A stretch of 42,070 nt of DNA from Halogranum amylolyticum (GCF_900110465.1 NZ_FODV01000028.1:1-42070), one strand, 5' to 3'; positions 33,381-41,909 are shown, counted from the first letter of the stretch. Notes: generated by a model not told the origin, from the sequence alone. Made by a program: numbers and translations.

Positions 33381-34609
33381 TCGAGGACCGGGTAGGGGAC
33401 GACTCGGACCGAGTCGCCGGCCGCGAGCGGTTCCGTCGTCACGACGACGCCGTCGGCGCGGGTCGCCCGCGTCGACGACGAGAGCACGCTCGGGTCGAAC
33501 GTGTCGGCGTACACGGAGAGCGGCGAGTCGGCGTGTCCCAGCGGCATCGCCTCGGGCGTTCCCGTCTCAGCGTTTCGGGCTAGCGTGACCGGGACGGCGT
33601 ACTCGAACCCCGACGGACCGAGACCGACGTCGCGGGCGAGCGTCGCCGCGACCGTCGGCAGCGACACGTCGCCGGTGAAGAACGGGCGAGCGACGAGCGT
33701 CGCGACGGTGTGTGCGCCGACCGGTTTACCGGGTATGGCGAACGCTACGGCGTCGTGGTCCGCGAGGCGGGCGACGGCGATCGGTTTGCCCGGTCGGAGG
33801 CGCACCCGGTGGAACAGCACCTCGCCGAGTTCAGAGAGCGCCCGGACGACGTGGTCTTTGTGTCCGACGCTGGTGCCGCCCGTGGTGACGACGACGTCGT
33901 GACGTTCGGCAGTCTCGGTGACGAGCGACTCGACGCGGTCGTACTCGTCGGGCGCGCTCCCCTCGAAGGTCGCCTCGTGGCCCCAGGCGTCGACGAGTCC
34001 CTGCAGCATCGCCGAGTCGAGATCACGGCTGACGCCCTCGTGGATCTCGGTGCCGGTGGCGAGGACGCCCACCGAGAGCCGCTCGTACACCTCGACGTCG
34101 TCGCGACCGAGGTCGCCGAGCAGGATGGCGTCCTTCGGGCCGAGTCGATCGCCCACCGCGAACAGTTCGTCGCCCGCACGGAAGTTGCTCCCGCGCTCGT
34201 AGACGTAGGTGCCGGGCGAGACGTCGGGACCGGCGCGGAGTTCGCCGTTGGCGACGGTCGCGTCCTCGCGCTTGATCACGGCAGTGGCACCGCGGGGGAC
34301 GGGCGCGCCGGTGGCGATCCGCGCGGCCTGTCCGGGTTCGAGGTCGCCCGGGTCGCCCTCGGGGAACACCTCGCCCTCGCGGAGTTCGAAGGGGTACGAC
34401 TCGCGGGCGTCGAAGGCGAACCCGTCCATCGTCGCGTGACTGTGGGCGGGCGCGTCGACGTCGGCGACGACCGACTCGGCGAGGACGCGGCCCCCCACGT
34501 CGGCGAGAGCAACGCGTTCGGTGTCTCGAGTCGGCAAGAACGCTTCGCGGAGCGCGAGGACGCGGTCGACCGCCGCCGTCCGGTCGAGCATGTCGTCGTG
34601 GTCGTGCAT
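33377..34609 (-). CDS. moeA: Molybdopterin molybdenumtransferase MoeA
   Basis: 410 residues. MoeA inserts molybdate into adenylylated molybdopterin. Signatures: HSHATMDGFAF (form of SxMDGYA) in domain I, the MoCF-binding motif TTGGTSVGHKD, and RLRPGKPIAVA near residue 275. The C-terminal beta-barrel domain IV is present (VLSSSTRATRADGVVVT) and there is no extra periplasmic-binding domain, so this is the plain form. Haloarchaea often carry several moeA copies; this one sits inside the Mo-hydroxylase island and may be dedicated to it. It overlaps the MFS gene by four bases and lies 66 bases after the MDR dehydrogenase. ATG 34609 or ATG 34591 could start it. Confidence 0.92.
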   Translation of the reverse strand: MHDHDDMLDRTAAVDRVLALREAFLPTRDTERVALADVGGRVLAESVVADVDAPAHSHATMDGFAFDARESYPFELREGEVFPEGDPGDLEPGQAARIATGAPVPRGATAVIKREDATVANGELRAGPDVSPGTYVYERGSNFRAGDELFAVGDRLGPKDAILLGDLGRDDVEVYERLSVGVLATGTEIHEGVSRDLDSAMLQGLVDAWGHEATFEGSAPDEYDRVESLVTETAERHDVVVTTGGTSVGHKDHVVRALSELGEVLFHRVRLRPGKPIAVARLADHDAVAFAIPGKPVGAHTVATLVARPFFTGDVSLPTVAATLARDVGLGPSGFEYAVPVTLARNAETGTPEAMPLGHADSPLSVYADTFDPSVLSSSTRATRADGVVVTTEPLAAGDSVRVVPYPVLE

Positions 34610-34675
34610 ACCGCTCGTAGCGCGGAGGAGGTGAAAACTGTTGGCCCGGTCGGTCGTGGTTCCAGTCTCCCCGAG

Positions 34676-35719
34676 TCAGGGGCGAAGTACCGCCATCCCG
34701 TGGTGATCGCCGCGCCGGATGCACTCGTGGAGCGCGGGAACCTCGTCGAGCGAGACGCGGTCGGTGACGACCGGGTCGACGCGGCCGTCGGCGAGCAGTC
34801 TAGCGGCGCGGACCACCTCGTCCTTCGTCGCGTAGCGCGACCCCAAGAACGAGGCCTCCTTGACGACGAACTCCTTCATCGGCGGGTCGAACCGCCGGTC
34901 GTGGTGGGTGGTCAGCGAGACGACCCGCCCGCCCATCGCGAGCGCCTCCCACGCCGCAGAGAGCGTCTCGAGGTCGCCGACGGTGTCGACGACGACGGAG
35001 GGTCCTGCTCCGTCTGAGCGGTCGCGAAGTCGGGCGGCGAGGTCGTCCTCACGGGCGTCGACCGGCGTCACCGCGTCCGGGGTCACCTCGTCGACGTGGG
35101 CGAGTCGATCCGAGTCGACGTCGGCCGCGAGGACGCGCGCGCCGCGCAGGGCGGCCAGTTGCGAGAGGTGGACGCCGACACGACCGGCCGCGCCGACGAC
35201 GAGGACGGTGTCGGTGTCGTCGACGGCGGCGCGGTCACAAACGTGCAGCGGCGTCGCGAGGCCGTCGGCGGCGACCGCGCCCATCTCGAAACTCGCCTCG
35301 TCGGGGAGCGGCAGGAGGTTCGCTGCGGGGACGACCGTCCGCTCGGCGTACGCGCCGTCGCGGTGGACGCCGAGCCAGCCGCTGAAGTCGGTGCACCGAG
35401 CGGTGTCGCCTCGCCGGCAGGCGTCGCAGGCCCCGCAGGTGAGATAGAAGTAACAGAGCACCCGGTCGCCCGGTTCGACGGCGTCGACGCCGGGACCGAC
35501 GGCCTCGACGACGCCCGCGAACTCGTGGCCGGGGACGCGCGGCGTGAGGGCGGGGTCGTCCGAGAGCCCACCCCGGATCGCGTTCTCGATCGTTCTCGTC
35601 ACGCCGCAGGCGCGGACGTCGACGAGTGCCTCACCGGAGCCGGGCTCTGGGACGTCGATACGGTCGGTCGTCAGGTCGCCGTCCCACTCCTCGAGGACGA
35701 CGGCGTCTGTCTGTGTCAC
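34676..35719 (-). CDS. Zinc-dependent MDR alcohol dehydrogenase-like protein
   Basis: 347 residues from GTG 35719. Longer starts at 35746 and 35794 are open, but they would run through the TATA box and operator-like dyad. Catalytic zinc ligands: Cys in RACGVTR, and His-Glu in VPGHEFAG. The structural zinc lobe has four Cys (CGACDACRRGDTARC). The cofactor loop is VVGAAGRVGVHL followed by an acidic residue (LAADVDSDRL), favouring NAD. It oxidises or reduces an alcohol or aldehyde, perhaps a ring-derived one. It lies upstream of moeA in the same direction and is probably the first gene of the unit running to xdhC. Confidence 0.9.
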   Translation of the reverse strand: MTQTDAVVLEEWDGDLTTDRIDVPEPGSGEALVDVRACGVTRTIENAIRGGLSDDPALTPRVPGHEFAGVVEAVGPGVDAVEPGDRVLCYFYLTCGACDACRRGDTARCTDFSGWLGVHRDGAYAERTVVPAANLLPLPDEASFEMGAVAADGLATPLHVCDRAAVDDTDTVLVVGAAGRVGVHLSQLAALRGARVLAADVDSDRLAHVDEVTPDAVTPVDAREDDLAARLRDRSDGAGPSVVVDTVGDLETLSAAWEALAMGGRVVSLTTHHDRRFDPPMKEFVVKEASFLGSRYATKDEVVRAARLLADGRVDPVVTDRVSLDEVPALHECIRRGDHHGMAVLRP

Positions 35720-35728
35720 GCCACGGCC

Positions 35729-35747
35729 TATGCGAAACGTTCGCATA
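35729..35747. promoter_or_regulatory. Perfect 8-3-8 dyad overlapping the MDR promoter; IclR-operator-like
   Basis: TATGCGAA-ACG-TTCGCATA is a perfect 19-base palindrome. It overlaps the minus-strand TATA (TTTTATGC, 35743-35750) and ends 10 bases before the GTG at 35719. Its inner 15 bases (TGCGAA-N3-TTCGCA) have the same 6-3-6 geometry as the known E. coli IclR operator (TGGAAA-N3-TTTCCA), and an IclR gene lies 3 kb away. Confidence 0.6.
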
Positions 35748-35807
35748 AAACTCCCGGCAGAGCCGTGCCAACAGTTATGTGTTCGATGATTCATGATAGC
35801 TTGTCAC

Positions 35808-37196
35808 ATGACTCGTCCAGACACCGCGGTCCGCGGCGACTCCCCCGCGACCGACATCGTCGAGTACGACATCGAAGACAAACCACCCGCGGGCGAGGCG
35901 GTCCCGCTCGGGATACAGCATCTGCTCGCGATGTTTCTCTCGACGGCCGCGCTCCCTATCGTCATCGCGCGGGCCATCGGATTGGGGGCGGCCGACACGA
36001 CGTTCATCCTCCAGATGGCGCTGCTGGTCGCGGGCGTCGCGACCATCGTGCAGGCGTACCCCATCGGTCCAGTCGGTGCGCGACTCCCCGTCGTGATGGG
36101 GACGAGCGCCATCTTCGTCGCGCCGCTCATCGACGTCGGCAGCCAGTTCGGCCTCGCGGCCATCTTCGGGGCGGTCATCGTCGCCGCGCCCATCGAGGTG
36201 CTCATCGGCTACTTCATCGACGACGTCCGCGGGCTCTTCCCGCCGCTCGTCACCGGCATCGTGGTGATGCTCGTCGGACTCACGCTGATCCCGGTCGCGA
36301 TGGACTACTCCGCCGGCGGCCCCGGCGCGGCGACCTACGGTAACCTCGAGAACGTGGGACTCGCGGCGCTCGTCTTCGCCATCGCCATCGGGCTGAACCA
36401 GTTCTTCGACGGCTTCCTGAAGATGGTGAGCGTGCTCGTTGCAGTTGTTGTCGGCTACCTCGCGGCGATCCCGCTCGGGCTGCTCGACCTGAGCGGCGTC
36501 GCCAGCGCCGGATGGTTCTCGGTGCCGACGCCGCTGGCCTACGGCGTCGCCTTCGAACCGAGCGCCATCCTCGTCGTCGCCTTCGCGTACATCGTCACGG
36601 CCATAGAGACCATCGGCGACATCTCGGGGACGACCGAGTCGGTCGGCCGCGACCCCGAGGGGAGAGAGCTGAAGGGCGGTCTCGTCGCCGACGGCGTGAT
36701 GAGCGCCGTCGCGGGCGTGTTCAACGCCTTCCCCAACACTTCCTTCTCGCAGAACGTCGGCCTCATCAGTTTCACCGGCGTCGCGAGTCGGTACGTCGTC
36801 GCACTCTGCGGCGCGATGCTCGTCGTCCTCGGCTTCGTCCCGAAGGTGGCTGCGGTCATCGCCGCGATGCCGAACCCGGTGCTCGGCGGGGCGGCGATCG
36901 TCCTCTTCGGGATGATCTTCTCGGTCGGGATCCGTATCGTCACCCGCGGCGTGACGCTCACGCAGCGGAACCTGACCATCATCGCGACGTCCATCGTGCT
37001 CGGCGTCGGCGTCGAGGTGCGTCCGGACGTGCTGTCGAGTCTGCCGGACGAGGTGCGACTGCTGGCCGGGTCGGGACTCATCGCGGGCGGCGTCACTGCG
37101 GTCGTGCTCAACGTGGTGCTGCCTGCCGACGAGGCCGACGTCCGGGACCGCGACTCCGACCCTACGGCCGTCTCGACGGACGGTGGTCAGGAGTAG
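35808..37196 (+). CDS. NCS2 nucleobase:cation symporter, second copy
   Basis: 462 residues from ATG 35808 (an in-frame ATG at 35793 would add five). About 12-14 membrane segments. Family marks are LGIQHLLAMFLSTAALPIVIA, ETIGDISGTTESVGRD (the Glu-containing substrate motif) and QNVGLISFTGVASRYVVAL. It is clearly diverged from the permease at 21148 (different TM3 motif, VVMGTSAIFVAP), so the two probably carry different bases. The TATA-like AGTTATG lies about 30 bases upstream. It is divergent from the MDR gene and may share its operator. Confidence 0.92.
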   Translation: MTRPDTAVRGDSPATDIVEYDIEDKPPAGEAVPLGIQHLLAMFLSTAALPIVIARAIGLGAADTTFILQMALLVAGVATIVQAYPIGPVGARLPVVMGTSAIFVAPLIDVGSQFGLAAIFGAVIVAAPIEVLIGYFIDDVRGLFPPLVTGIVVMLVGLTLIPVAMDYSAGGPGAATYGNLENVGLAALVFAIAIGLNQFFDGFLKMVSVLVAVVVGYLAAIPLGLLDLSGVASAGWFSVPTPLAYGVAFEPSAILVVAFAYIVTAIETIGDISGTTESVGRDPEGRELKGGLVADGVMSAVAGVFNAFPNTSFSQNVGLISFTGVASRYVVALCGAMLVVLGFVPKVAAVIAAMPNPVLGGAAIVLFGMIFSVGIRIVTRGVTLTQRNLTIIATSIVLGVGVEVRPDVLSSLPDEVRLLAGSGLIAGGVTAVVLNVVLPADEADVRDRDSDPTAVSTDGGQE

Positions 37197-37235
37197 ACAG
37201 CGTAAAGAATCAAAAACCGAACCGCTGGTCTCCGA

Positions 37236-38000
37236 CTACTCTTCTTTGAACGCGACGCAGCGACAGACGCTGGACTCGCCGCCCTCAAACCGCCACGGGA
37301 AGGTGCCGATCTGGACGCGCTCGTTCAGCAGTTCCTCGGGGACCTGTGCGTTCTCGACGTGGACGATCCCCTCCGGGAACAGTTCGGTGTGCATCAGCTG
37401 GTAGCCCTCCGGCGGGAAGATCTCGTCTAAGTCGTCGACGCCGAGTTTCTTCGCCGCCTCCTTTGCGAGTTCGGGACGCACGTCGCGGATCACCGTGTTC
37501 ATCGGGTGGTCGGCGCTCCCGCAGTCGAGGACGAGGTAGTTGAGGTTCATGTCGCGACACCACTCGGCGAACTCCATGTTCGGACCGGGGTGTTTGCAGA
37601 AGAACGCGTGCGGGTCGGCCTCCTCGCGGTGGTAGGCGTACTTCTGGTAGCCGGTGTGGACGAAGAGGATGTCGCCCTCCTGGACGTCACAGACGTCCTC
37701 GATCATCTCGCTGGTGTAGACGTCGTAGTCGCCGACCTTGTCGGAGATGTCCGCGACGACGGCGTCGCCGACGAGCTCCTCCAGCGGCATCTCGGCGATG
37801 TCGCGGCCGTGAGCGACGAAGTGTTTCTCGCCGTCGAGGTGGGTCCCCGTGTGATTCATGAACTCGATCTTCTGTCCGTTGACCTTCTCGGTGTCGAGAC
37901 TCTTCTCGTACCACACCTTCGGGTTGTCGTAGGTTGGCCAAGCGGGCGTGTCCTGTGACCACGGTTGGGTCAAGTCGTACATCTCGTAGCCGTCAAGCAT
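37236..38000 (-). CDS. Cyclase-family (kynurenine formamidase-like) metal hydrolase
   Basis: 254 residues from ATG 38000; the upstream open frame is antisense to the IclR gene. The family hydrolyses amide bonds in N-formylkynurenine, isatin and related rings. The HxGTHxDxxxHF metal signature is present as HTGTHLDGEKHF (about residues 49-60). The N-terminus reads YDLTQPWSQDTPAWP, typical of the family, and DCGSADHPMN fits the second metal-binding block. Within the island it could open or deformylate an oxidised heterocycle; that is inference. TATA and a dyad (38010-38027) lie at the predicted start. It is convergent with the NCS2 gene, 39 bases apart. Confidence 0.88.
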   Translation of the reverse strand: MLDGYEMYDLTQPWSQDTPAWPTYDNPKVWYEKSLDTEKVNGQKIEFMNHTGTHLDGEKHFVAHGRDIAEMPLEELVGDAVVADISDKVGDYDVYTSEMIEDVCDVQEGDILFVHTGYQKYAYHREEADPHAFFCKHPGPNMEFAEWCRDMNLNYLVLDCGSADHPMNTVIRDVRPELAKEAAKKLGVDDLDEIFPPEGYQLMHTELFPEGIVHVENAQVPEELLNERVQIGTFPWRFEGGESSVCRCVAFKEE

Positions 38001-38009
38001 ACATCCGAC

Positions 38010-38027
38010 AGTCCCAAGGCAGGGACT
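38010..38027. promoter_or_regulatory. Dyad at the cyclase-gene promoter
   Basis: AGTCCC-N6-GGGACT is a perfect inverted repeat between the TATA-like GGTTAAG (about 38025-38031, minus strand) and the start codon at 38000. It therefore covers the likely transcription start. Confidence 0.45.
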
Positions 38028-38124
38028 TAACCGTTCGCCCCGCGGTAGCGATCCCCAGAATTCGGTCCGAGCGGAGCGGTCGACGCCGAATCCCGTCGAA
38101 AACCGCCGCGAGCGCACCCCGACG

Positions 38125-38886
38125 CTACTGGTACGCGATGTTGAGTTCGAGTTCGTTCGTCGCACCCAGCAGCAACGACGGGAACTCCTCCTCGAAGCGC
38201 TCGCCGCGCATCCGGTTGATCGGTCCGGAGATGCTCAGCCCACCGATGACCTCGCCGTCGGCGTCGGTGACCGGCGCACCGACCGCTCTGAGCCCTTCGA
38301 TCGTCCCCTGGTCGTTGATGCTGTACCCACGCTCGCGGATACGGTCGAGTTCGTCGAACAGGTCGTCGCGGTCCGTGATCGTCTGGTCCGTCAGCGACTC
38401 CAACCCGTGACGGGCGAGTATGTCCTCGACGCGCTCGTGCGGAAGGTTCGAGAGGATGGCTAGCCCCGCTGCGCTCGCGTGGACCGGGACGCGCTTCCCG
38501 GGGTAGGAGTCCGCCTTGACGGCGTGGTTGCCGGTCTTCCGGTAGACGTACACCGCCCGACCGTGCTCTTCGACCATGAACTGGGCGCGTTCGTCGGTCC
38601 GACGGGCGAGCTCGTCGACCTTCTCCATCGCCAACTGGTAGGCGGGGTCCCGAGTCCGCGTGAACTCCCCGAGGTCGAGGAACTGGAGACTGAGCACGTA
38701 GCCGTCGTCGGTGTCGACGACGTACCCGCGTCGTTCGAGCGTCTTGAGGTGGCGGTGGGCGGTGCTCTTCGAGAGGCCGAGCTCCCGGGCGACGGTCGAT
38801 AGCCGGACACTACCGGACGATCGGAGCAGTTCGACCACGTCGAGCGCCTTCTCTACCGACGAGACGGTGTTCGTGTGTGAGTTCAT
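38125..38886 (-). CDS. IclR-family transcriptional regulator
   Basis: 253 residues from ATG 38886 (an earlier ATG at 38913 would lie inside the TATA region). The N-terminal winged helix-turn-helix is SSVEKALDVVELLRSSGSV, then VARELGLSKSTAHRHLKTLE with the wing RRGYVVDTDDGYVLS. The C-terminal effector domain (about residues 80-253) has GKRVPVHASAAGLAILSNL and AVGAPVTDADGEVIGGLSISGP, where IclR proteins bind small aromatic or carboxylate ligands. It is at the edge of the heterocycle island and is the only regulator in it, so it is the best candidate for its control. It is convergent with nothing and sits 124 bases before the cyclase gene in the same direction. Confidence 0.92.
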   Translation of the reverse strand: MNSHTNTVSSVEKALDVVELLRSSGSVRLSTVARELGLSKSTAHRHLKTLERRGYVVDTDDGYVLSLQFLDLGEFTRTRDPAYQLAMEKVDELARRTDERAQFMVEEHGRAVYVYRKTGNHAVKADSYPGKRVPVHASAAGLAILSNLPHERVEDILARHGLESLTDQTITDRDDLFDELDRIRERGYSINDQGTIEGLRAVGAPVTDADGEVIGGLSISGPINRMRGERFEEEFPSLLLGATNELELNIAYQ

Positions 38887-39562
38887 TGATGACGTGTGTA
38901 TCAGCCCATACATAATGAAAGTTCCGTATCGTGGGATGACCCTCTCGGAGAAGATTCAGTACGTACGGCAGGCCGGATTGTGGAATCCGGTCGCCAACTT
39001 GTCGGACGAGAACACGGTCGTCGTCCCGCCCAGCCGAACAAGCGCGTGGGGCGGAAATGGGAGGTGTGACTAATCAGACCGTCGATATCGTCCTCCTAGG
39101 GCCACGGTCTCGGCTATTCCCCAGACGAGAGGGAGTGAGAGTGTCACGAACGATAAGGTAGTTGTTCTCCTGTGTCGAACGCTTGTGAATCTGAGATTCG
39201 CGCACAGAGGTTGGTGAGAAGTCGTTCTACGTGACCCTAAGAAGGATAGATACAGGACGATCAAACAGATAGTCAGCTCAGGCGCGGCCGACCTCCACGG
39301 AGCCGGCTCTGAACGGTGTTCCGTATCACGGGAAATAGCTGACGGACGCCGAGCCCTGTCGGCGAGACTGGGTTACACACCTATCACTGTAACGGCAGTC
39401 GACGGCGTGGCCGTTCGAAGTTCGCTGTCGTTTGATGAAACGATACAACTGTTCAACTACGCTTTCGTGTGTGACGTCTATTGAGATATCTCCGTTCTTC
39501 TCGCGCTCTTTCCAGCCTTTGAACTCGTGGACGGAATCGGGTAAAACTCTGAAGTCGTTTCC
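38887..39562. other. 676-base gap with no supported gene
   Basis: The region is less G+C-rich than its neighbours and its short open frames are not acidic. The minus-strand TATA for the IclR gene lies at about 38907-38917, and GATAC/GTATC half-sites flank it. A perfect GAATC-TGA-GATTC dyad sits near 39188-39200. One plus-strand frame (39218-39484) is open but has no start codon. It may hold the remains of a lost gene or insertion; no transposase motif was recognised. Confidence 0.5.
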
Positions 39563-40753
39563 TCAGTTCGTCGAGACGATCTCGACGACGTCACGATGAG
39601 TGAGGTCGTGGTCGGAGCCGATCTGTCGTTTCGCTCGACAGTCGACGCCGTGGAGGAGTCCGTCGCCGATGTCGGAGTGGAGGTGGTACGCGAAGTCTTC
39701 GGTCGTCGAGTTCTCGGGGAGGATGAAGCAGTCACGGAAGACCCCCTTCTCGTCTTTCGACCCGTTGGCGCTCCCGGGGAAGATGGCGATAGCTCCCATC
39801 ACGTCGAACAGCGCCCGCTCAAGTGCGGCCTGCACGCCCGTCCCCTCGTACTGATTGACGAACTCGCGGATCTGCTCGAGGCCGGCCTGCTGGTCGTCGC
39901 TGATGTCGCCGACGATATCGAAGTCGGCGTCGCCGGGACGGTAGTCGACAACGCCCGCGTCGGCCGCCTTCTTTAGCGCCTTCTCGGCGTGGGCGCTCGC
40001 CGGGACGAACGTCAGATGGTCGTAGTCCGGGTCGGACGTGATCTCCTCGAAGTTCGCCTGCGCCTCGGGTGTGTCCATCTTGTTGGCGCCGATGACGATC
40101 GGTTTCGTCCGCTTGCGGATCTCGCGGGCGAGCGCCTCGCGGTCCTCGTCGCCCCACGTCTCAGGGTCGAGATCGAGACCGAGCGAGAGGACGATCTGCT
40201 TTATCTCGTCTTTGTTCGTCTTGAACGCGCTCATCTGCTCTGCGAGGTCGACCTCGATCTGTTTCTCCTCGCCGGAGTAACCACTGCGGTAGCGCTCGAT
40301 CCCCTTCTCTAGGATGTCGAGATACCACATGTCGAGTTCATTCTCGAGGAAATCGATGTCGTCGCGAGGGTCGTGTCCCTCCGTCGCCTCACCCTCGATG
40401 TCGGTCTTCCCCGAGAAGTCGACGATGTGAACGAGGACGTCCGCCTCGTTGAGGTCTGTCAGGAACTGGTTGCCGAGCCCTTTCCCCTCGTGTGCACCGG
40501 GGATGAGTCCGGCGACGTCGACGAGTTTCACCGGGACGAACCGCATCCCGTCGTCGCAGTAGCCGACGTTCGGTGTGCACGACTCGTCGAACTCCGGGGC
40601 AGCACACTCGACGCGGACGTACGCCTCGCCGACGCTCGGATCGATAGTGGTGAACGGGTACGCCCCCTCGGGGACGTCGTTCATCGTCGCCGCGTTGAAG
40701 AAGCTCGACTTCCCCACGGAGGGTTTGCCGACAAGACCGATCTTGTAACTCAT
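39563..40753 (-). CDS. ychF: YchF/Obg-family redox-regulated ATPase/GTPase
   Basis: 396 residues from ATG 40753; upstream codons in the same frame are shadow. It is a TRAFAC-class P-loop protein linked to ribosomes and translation. Motifs: G1 GLVGKPSVGKSSF (residues 6-18), switch I AYPFTTIDP, G3 DVAGLIPGAHEGKGLG, and G4 as ANKMD. The helical insert and the C-terminal TGS domain (SANGSKDEKGVFRDCFILPE, HSDIGDGLLHGVDC) give the OLA1/YchF order. Whether it prefers ATP or GTP is not settled by NKMD, which favours GTP; bacterial YchF has altered NxxE. It is divergent from the gene at 40914. Confidence 0.92.
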   Translation of the reverse strand: MSYKIGLVGKPSVGKSSFFNAATMNDVPEGAYPFTTIDPSVGEAYVRVECAAPEFDESCTPNVGYCDDGMRFVPVKLVDVAGLIPGAHEGKGLGNQFLTDLNEADVLVHIVDFSGKTDIEGEATEGHDPRDDIDFLENELDMWYLDILEKGIERYRSGYSGEEKQIEVDLAEQMSAFKTNKDEIKQIVLSLGLDLDPETWGDEDREALAREIRKRTKPIVIGANKMDTPEAQANFEEITSDPDYDHLTFVPASAHAEKALKKAADAGVVDYRPGDADFDIVGDISDDQQAGLEQIREFVNQYEGTGVQAALERALFDVMGAIAIFPGSANGSKDEKGVFRDCFILPENSTTEDFAYHLHSDIGDGLLHGVDCRAKRQIGSDHDLTHRDVVEIVSTN

Positions 40754-40913
40754 TACTCGCTCTGGACGAGCGACGCTGAAAAGCGATTCTACCCGAGAGC
40801 CGTATGAGAGAGAGACTCTCGCTTTCCTGGACCCCTGTCTCTCCGGCGACGACCGGTCGTCGACGGCCGCTCGCTTCGACGACTCTATGACGGTCGAAAC
40901 ACTCACTGAAACT

Positions 40914-41195
40914 ATGAGCGGCGACACCTTCGGCGTCGGTATCGGGGTCACCGAGACCGATCTCCAGTTCCTCGTCCAGGTCCCCTCGGACATCGACTCG
41001 GAGTGGACCAACCCCGAGGAGTTCCAACGACTGGTCGAACAGACCGTCTGGGAACGACTCGACCAACAAGCCGTCCTCCAACAGATCGCGTCGACGACGC
41101 CTGCCGGCGAAACTGTCCGACTCGGGACGGTGACACTACAGCCGGACGGAACCGTCGTCGCCCACTCGCTCGAGACGCCGGACGCGTCCGAGTGA
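40914..41195 (+). CDS. Small conserved haloarchaeal protein
   Basis: 93 residues from ATG 40914, the start that leaves MSGDTFGVGIGVTETDLQF at the N-terminus and puts the TATA-like CTCTATGAC about 28 bases upstream; ATG 40887 would add nine residues. It is acidic, with an alternating strand pattern and a central helix (PEEFQRLVEQTVWERLDQQAVL), and no Cys or membrane segment. Function unknown. It lies between ychF (divergent) and another small gene in the same direction. Confidence 0.75.
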   Translation: MSGDTFGVGIGVTETDLQFLVQVPSDIDSEWTNPEEFQRLVEQTVWERLDQQAVLQQIASTTPAGETVRLGTVTLQPDGTVVAHSLETPDASE

Positions 41196-41257
41196 ACGGT
41201 TCCCTGTTCCCACGCCGAACCCGTGGGGATTTCCCGGACGAACCCGAACGACGTCGT

Positions 41258-41665
41258 ATGCAGCTGAGCGACGGGAGTCGACGAGACGACGAGAGCACCG
41301 TCGACGCCGATTCCTCCGTTCGGGCCATGCAGGACGCAGCGCTCGAACGTGCACTCCTCTCGTCGACCGACAGAAGCGACTACGTTGCCTTCGCGGGGGC
41401 ACTCGAACGCGCCCGCCTCGACGGCGATCTGTCTCTCTCCGGCGTGACGGTGCTCGCCTGTCTCGTCGGTCTCCGGCTCGGCCAGCGGGAGACCACCCTA
41501 CTCGACTTCGCGAGCGGTGACCGACCGACCGACGATCTCCTCGTCGAAGGTGCAGTCGTCGCGTCGGAACGGTTCGAACTCTCCTCGATGGAGGCGGCGT
41601 CGCTCGCGAACCGGTCGGTCGAGGACTTCGAGACCGAACTCGAACGTCGAGATCGGATCGAGTGA
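41258..41665 (+). CDS. Small haloarchaeal helical protein, unknown
   Basis: 135 residues from ATG 41258; the frame is open back to 41003, but that stretch overlaps the preceding gene and is Arg-rich, so it is shadow. The N-terminus is Asp/Ser-rich. A run of amphipathic helices follows (QDAALERALLSSTDRSDYV, SGVTVLACLVGLRLGQRE) and the C-terminus is acidic (VEDFETELERRDRIE). No motif recognised. It is convergent with the 5S rRNA unit. Confidence 0.65.
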   Translation: MQLSDGSRRDDESTVDADSSVRAMQDAALERALLSSTDRSDYVAFAGALERARLDGDLSLSGVTVLACLVGLRLGQRETTLLDFASGDRPTDDLLVEGAVVASERFELSSMEAASLANRSVEDFETELERRDRIE

Positions 41666-41779
41666 CGGACCGACCCTCACTCGGGTGAGCTGCGCCCGCC
41701 TTCGCGCCGCCAGGCGCGATGGTGGGCCCTATCTGCTGATGCTGTGCCGTCGCTGCCGCGGTACTGTCGTTGCTTGTGT

Positions 41780-41868
41780 GATACTGACTGTTTCGTCGCG
41801 GACGCGGGGCTGTCGGTAGCGCGTCGCAGACGCGGTGCTGTCGCTGTCCGGTGCTGTCGCTCGTCGCT
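41780..41868. repeat. Short degenerate tandem repeats before the 5S terminator
   Basis: Units of about 28 bases related to CGTCGCrGACGCGGkGCTGTCG recur at about 41793 and 41820, then GGTGCTGTCGCT repeats twice (about 41834-41861). No gene is seen in 41666-41871; in particular no tRNA-Cys, which follows 5S in several haloarchaeal rRNA operons. Confidence 0.4.
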
Positions 41869-41871
41869 ACA

Positions 41872-41909
41872 AATGAAATAAGCCCCCGAGCACCGAATGC
41901 TCGGGGGCT
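41872..41909 (-). terminator. Terminator of the rRNA operon
   Basis: On the minus strand AGCCCCCGAGCA and TGCTCGGGGGCT form a perfect 12-bp stem (41881-41909) with a five-base loop, followed by TATTTCATTT. It lies 11 bases past the 5S 3' end and is the strongest terminator in the window. Confidence 0.8.

Noticed and set aside
39290..39480. Insertion-sequence remnant
   Set aside because: No terminal inverted repeats, target duplications or DDE-type motifs could be recognised.
41666..41871. tRNA-Cys after 5S, as in several haloarchaeal rRNA operons
   Set aside because: No acceptor, T arm or GCA anticodon arm could be found on the minus strand before or after the terminator.
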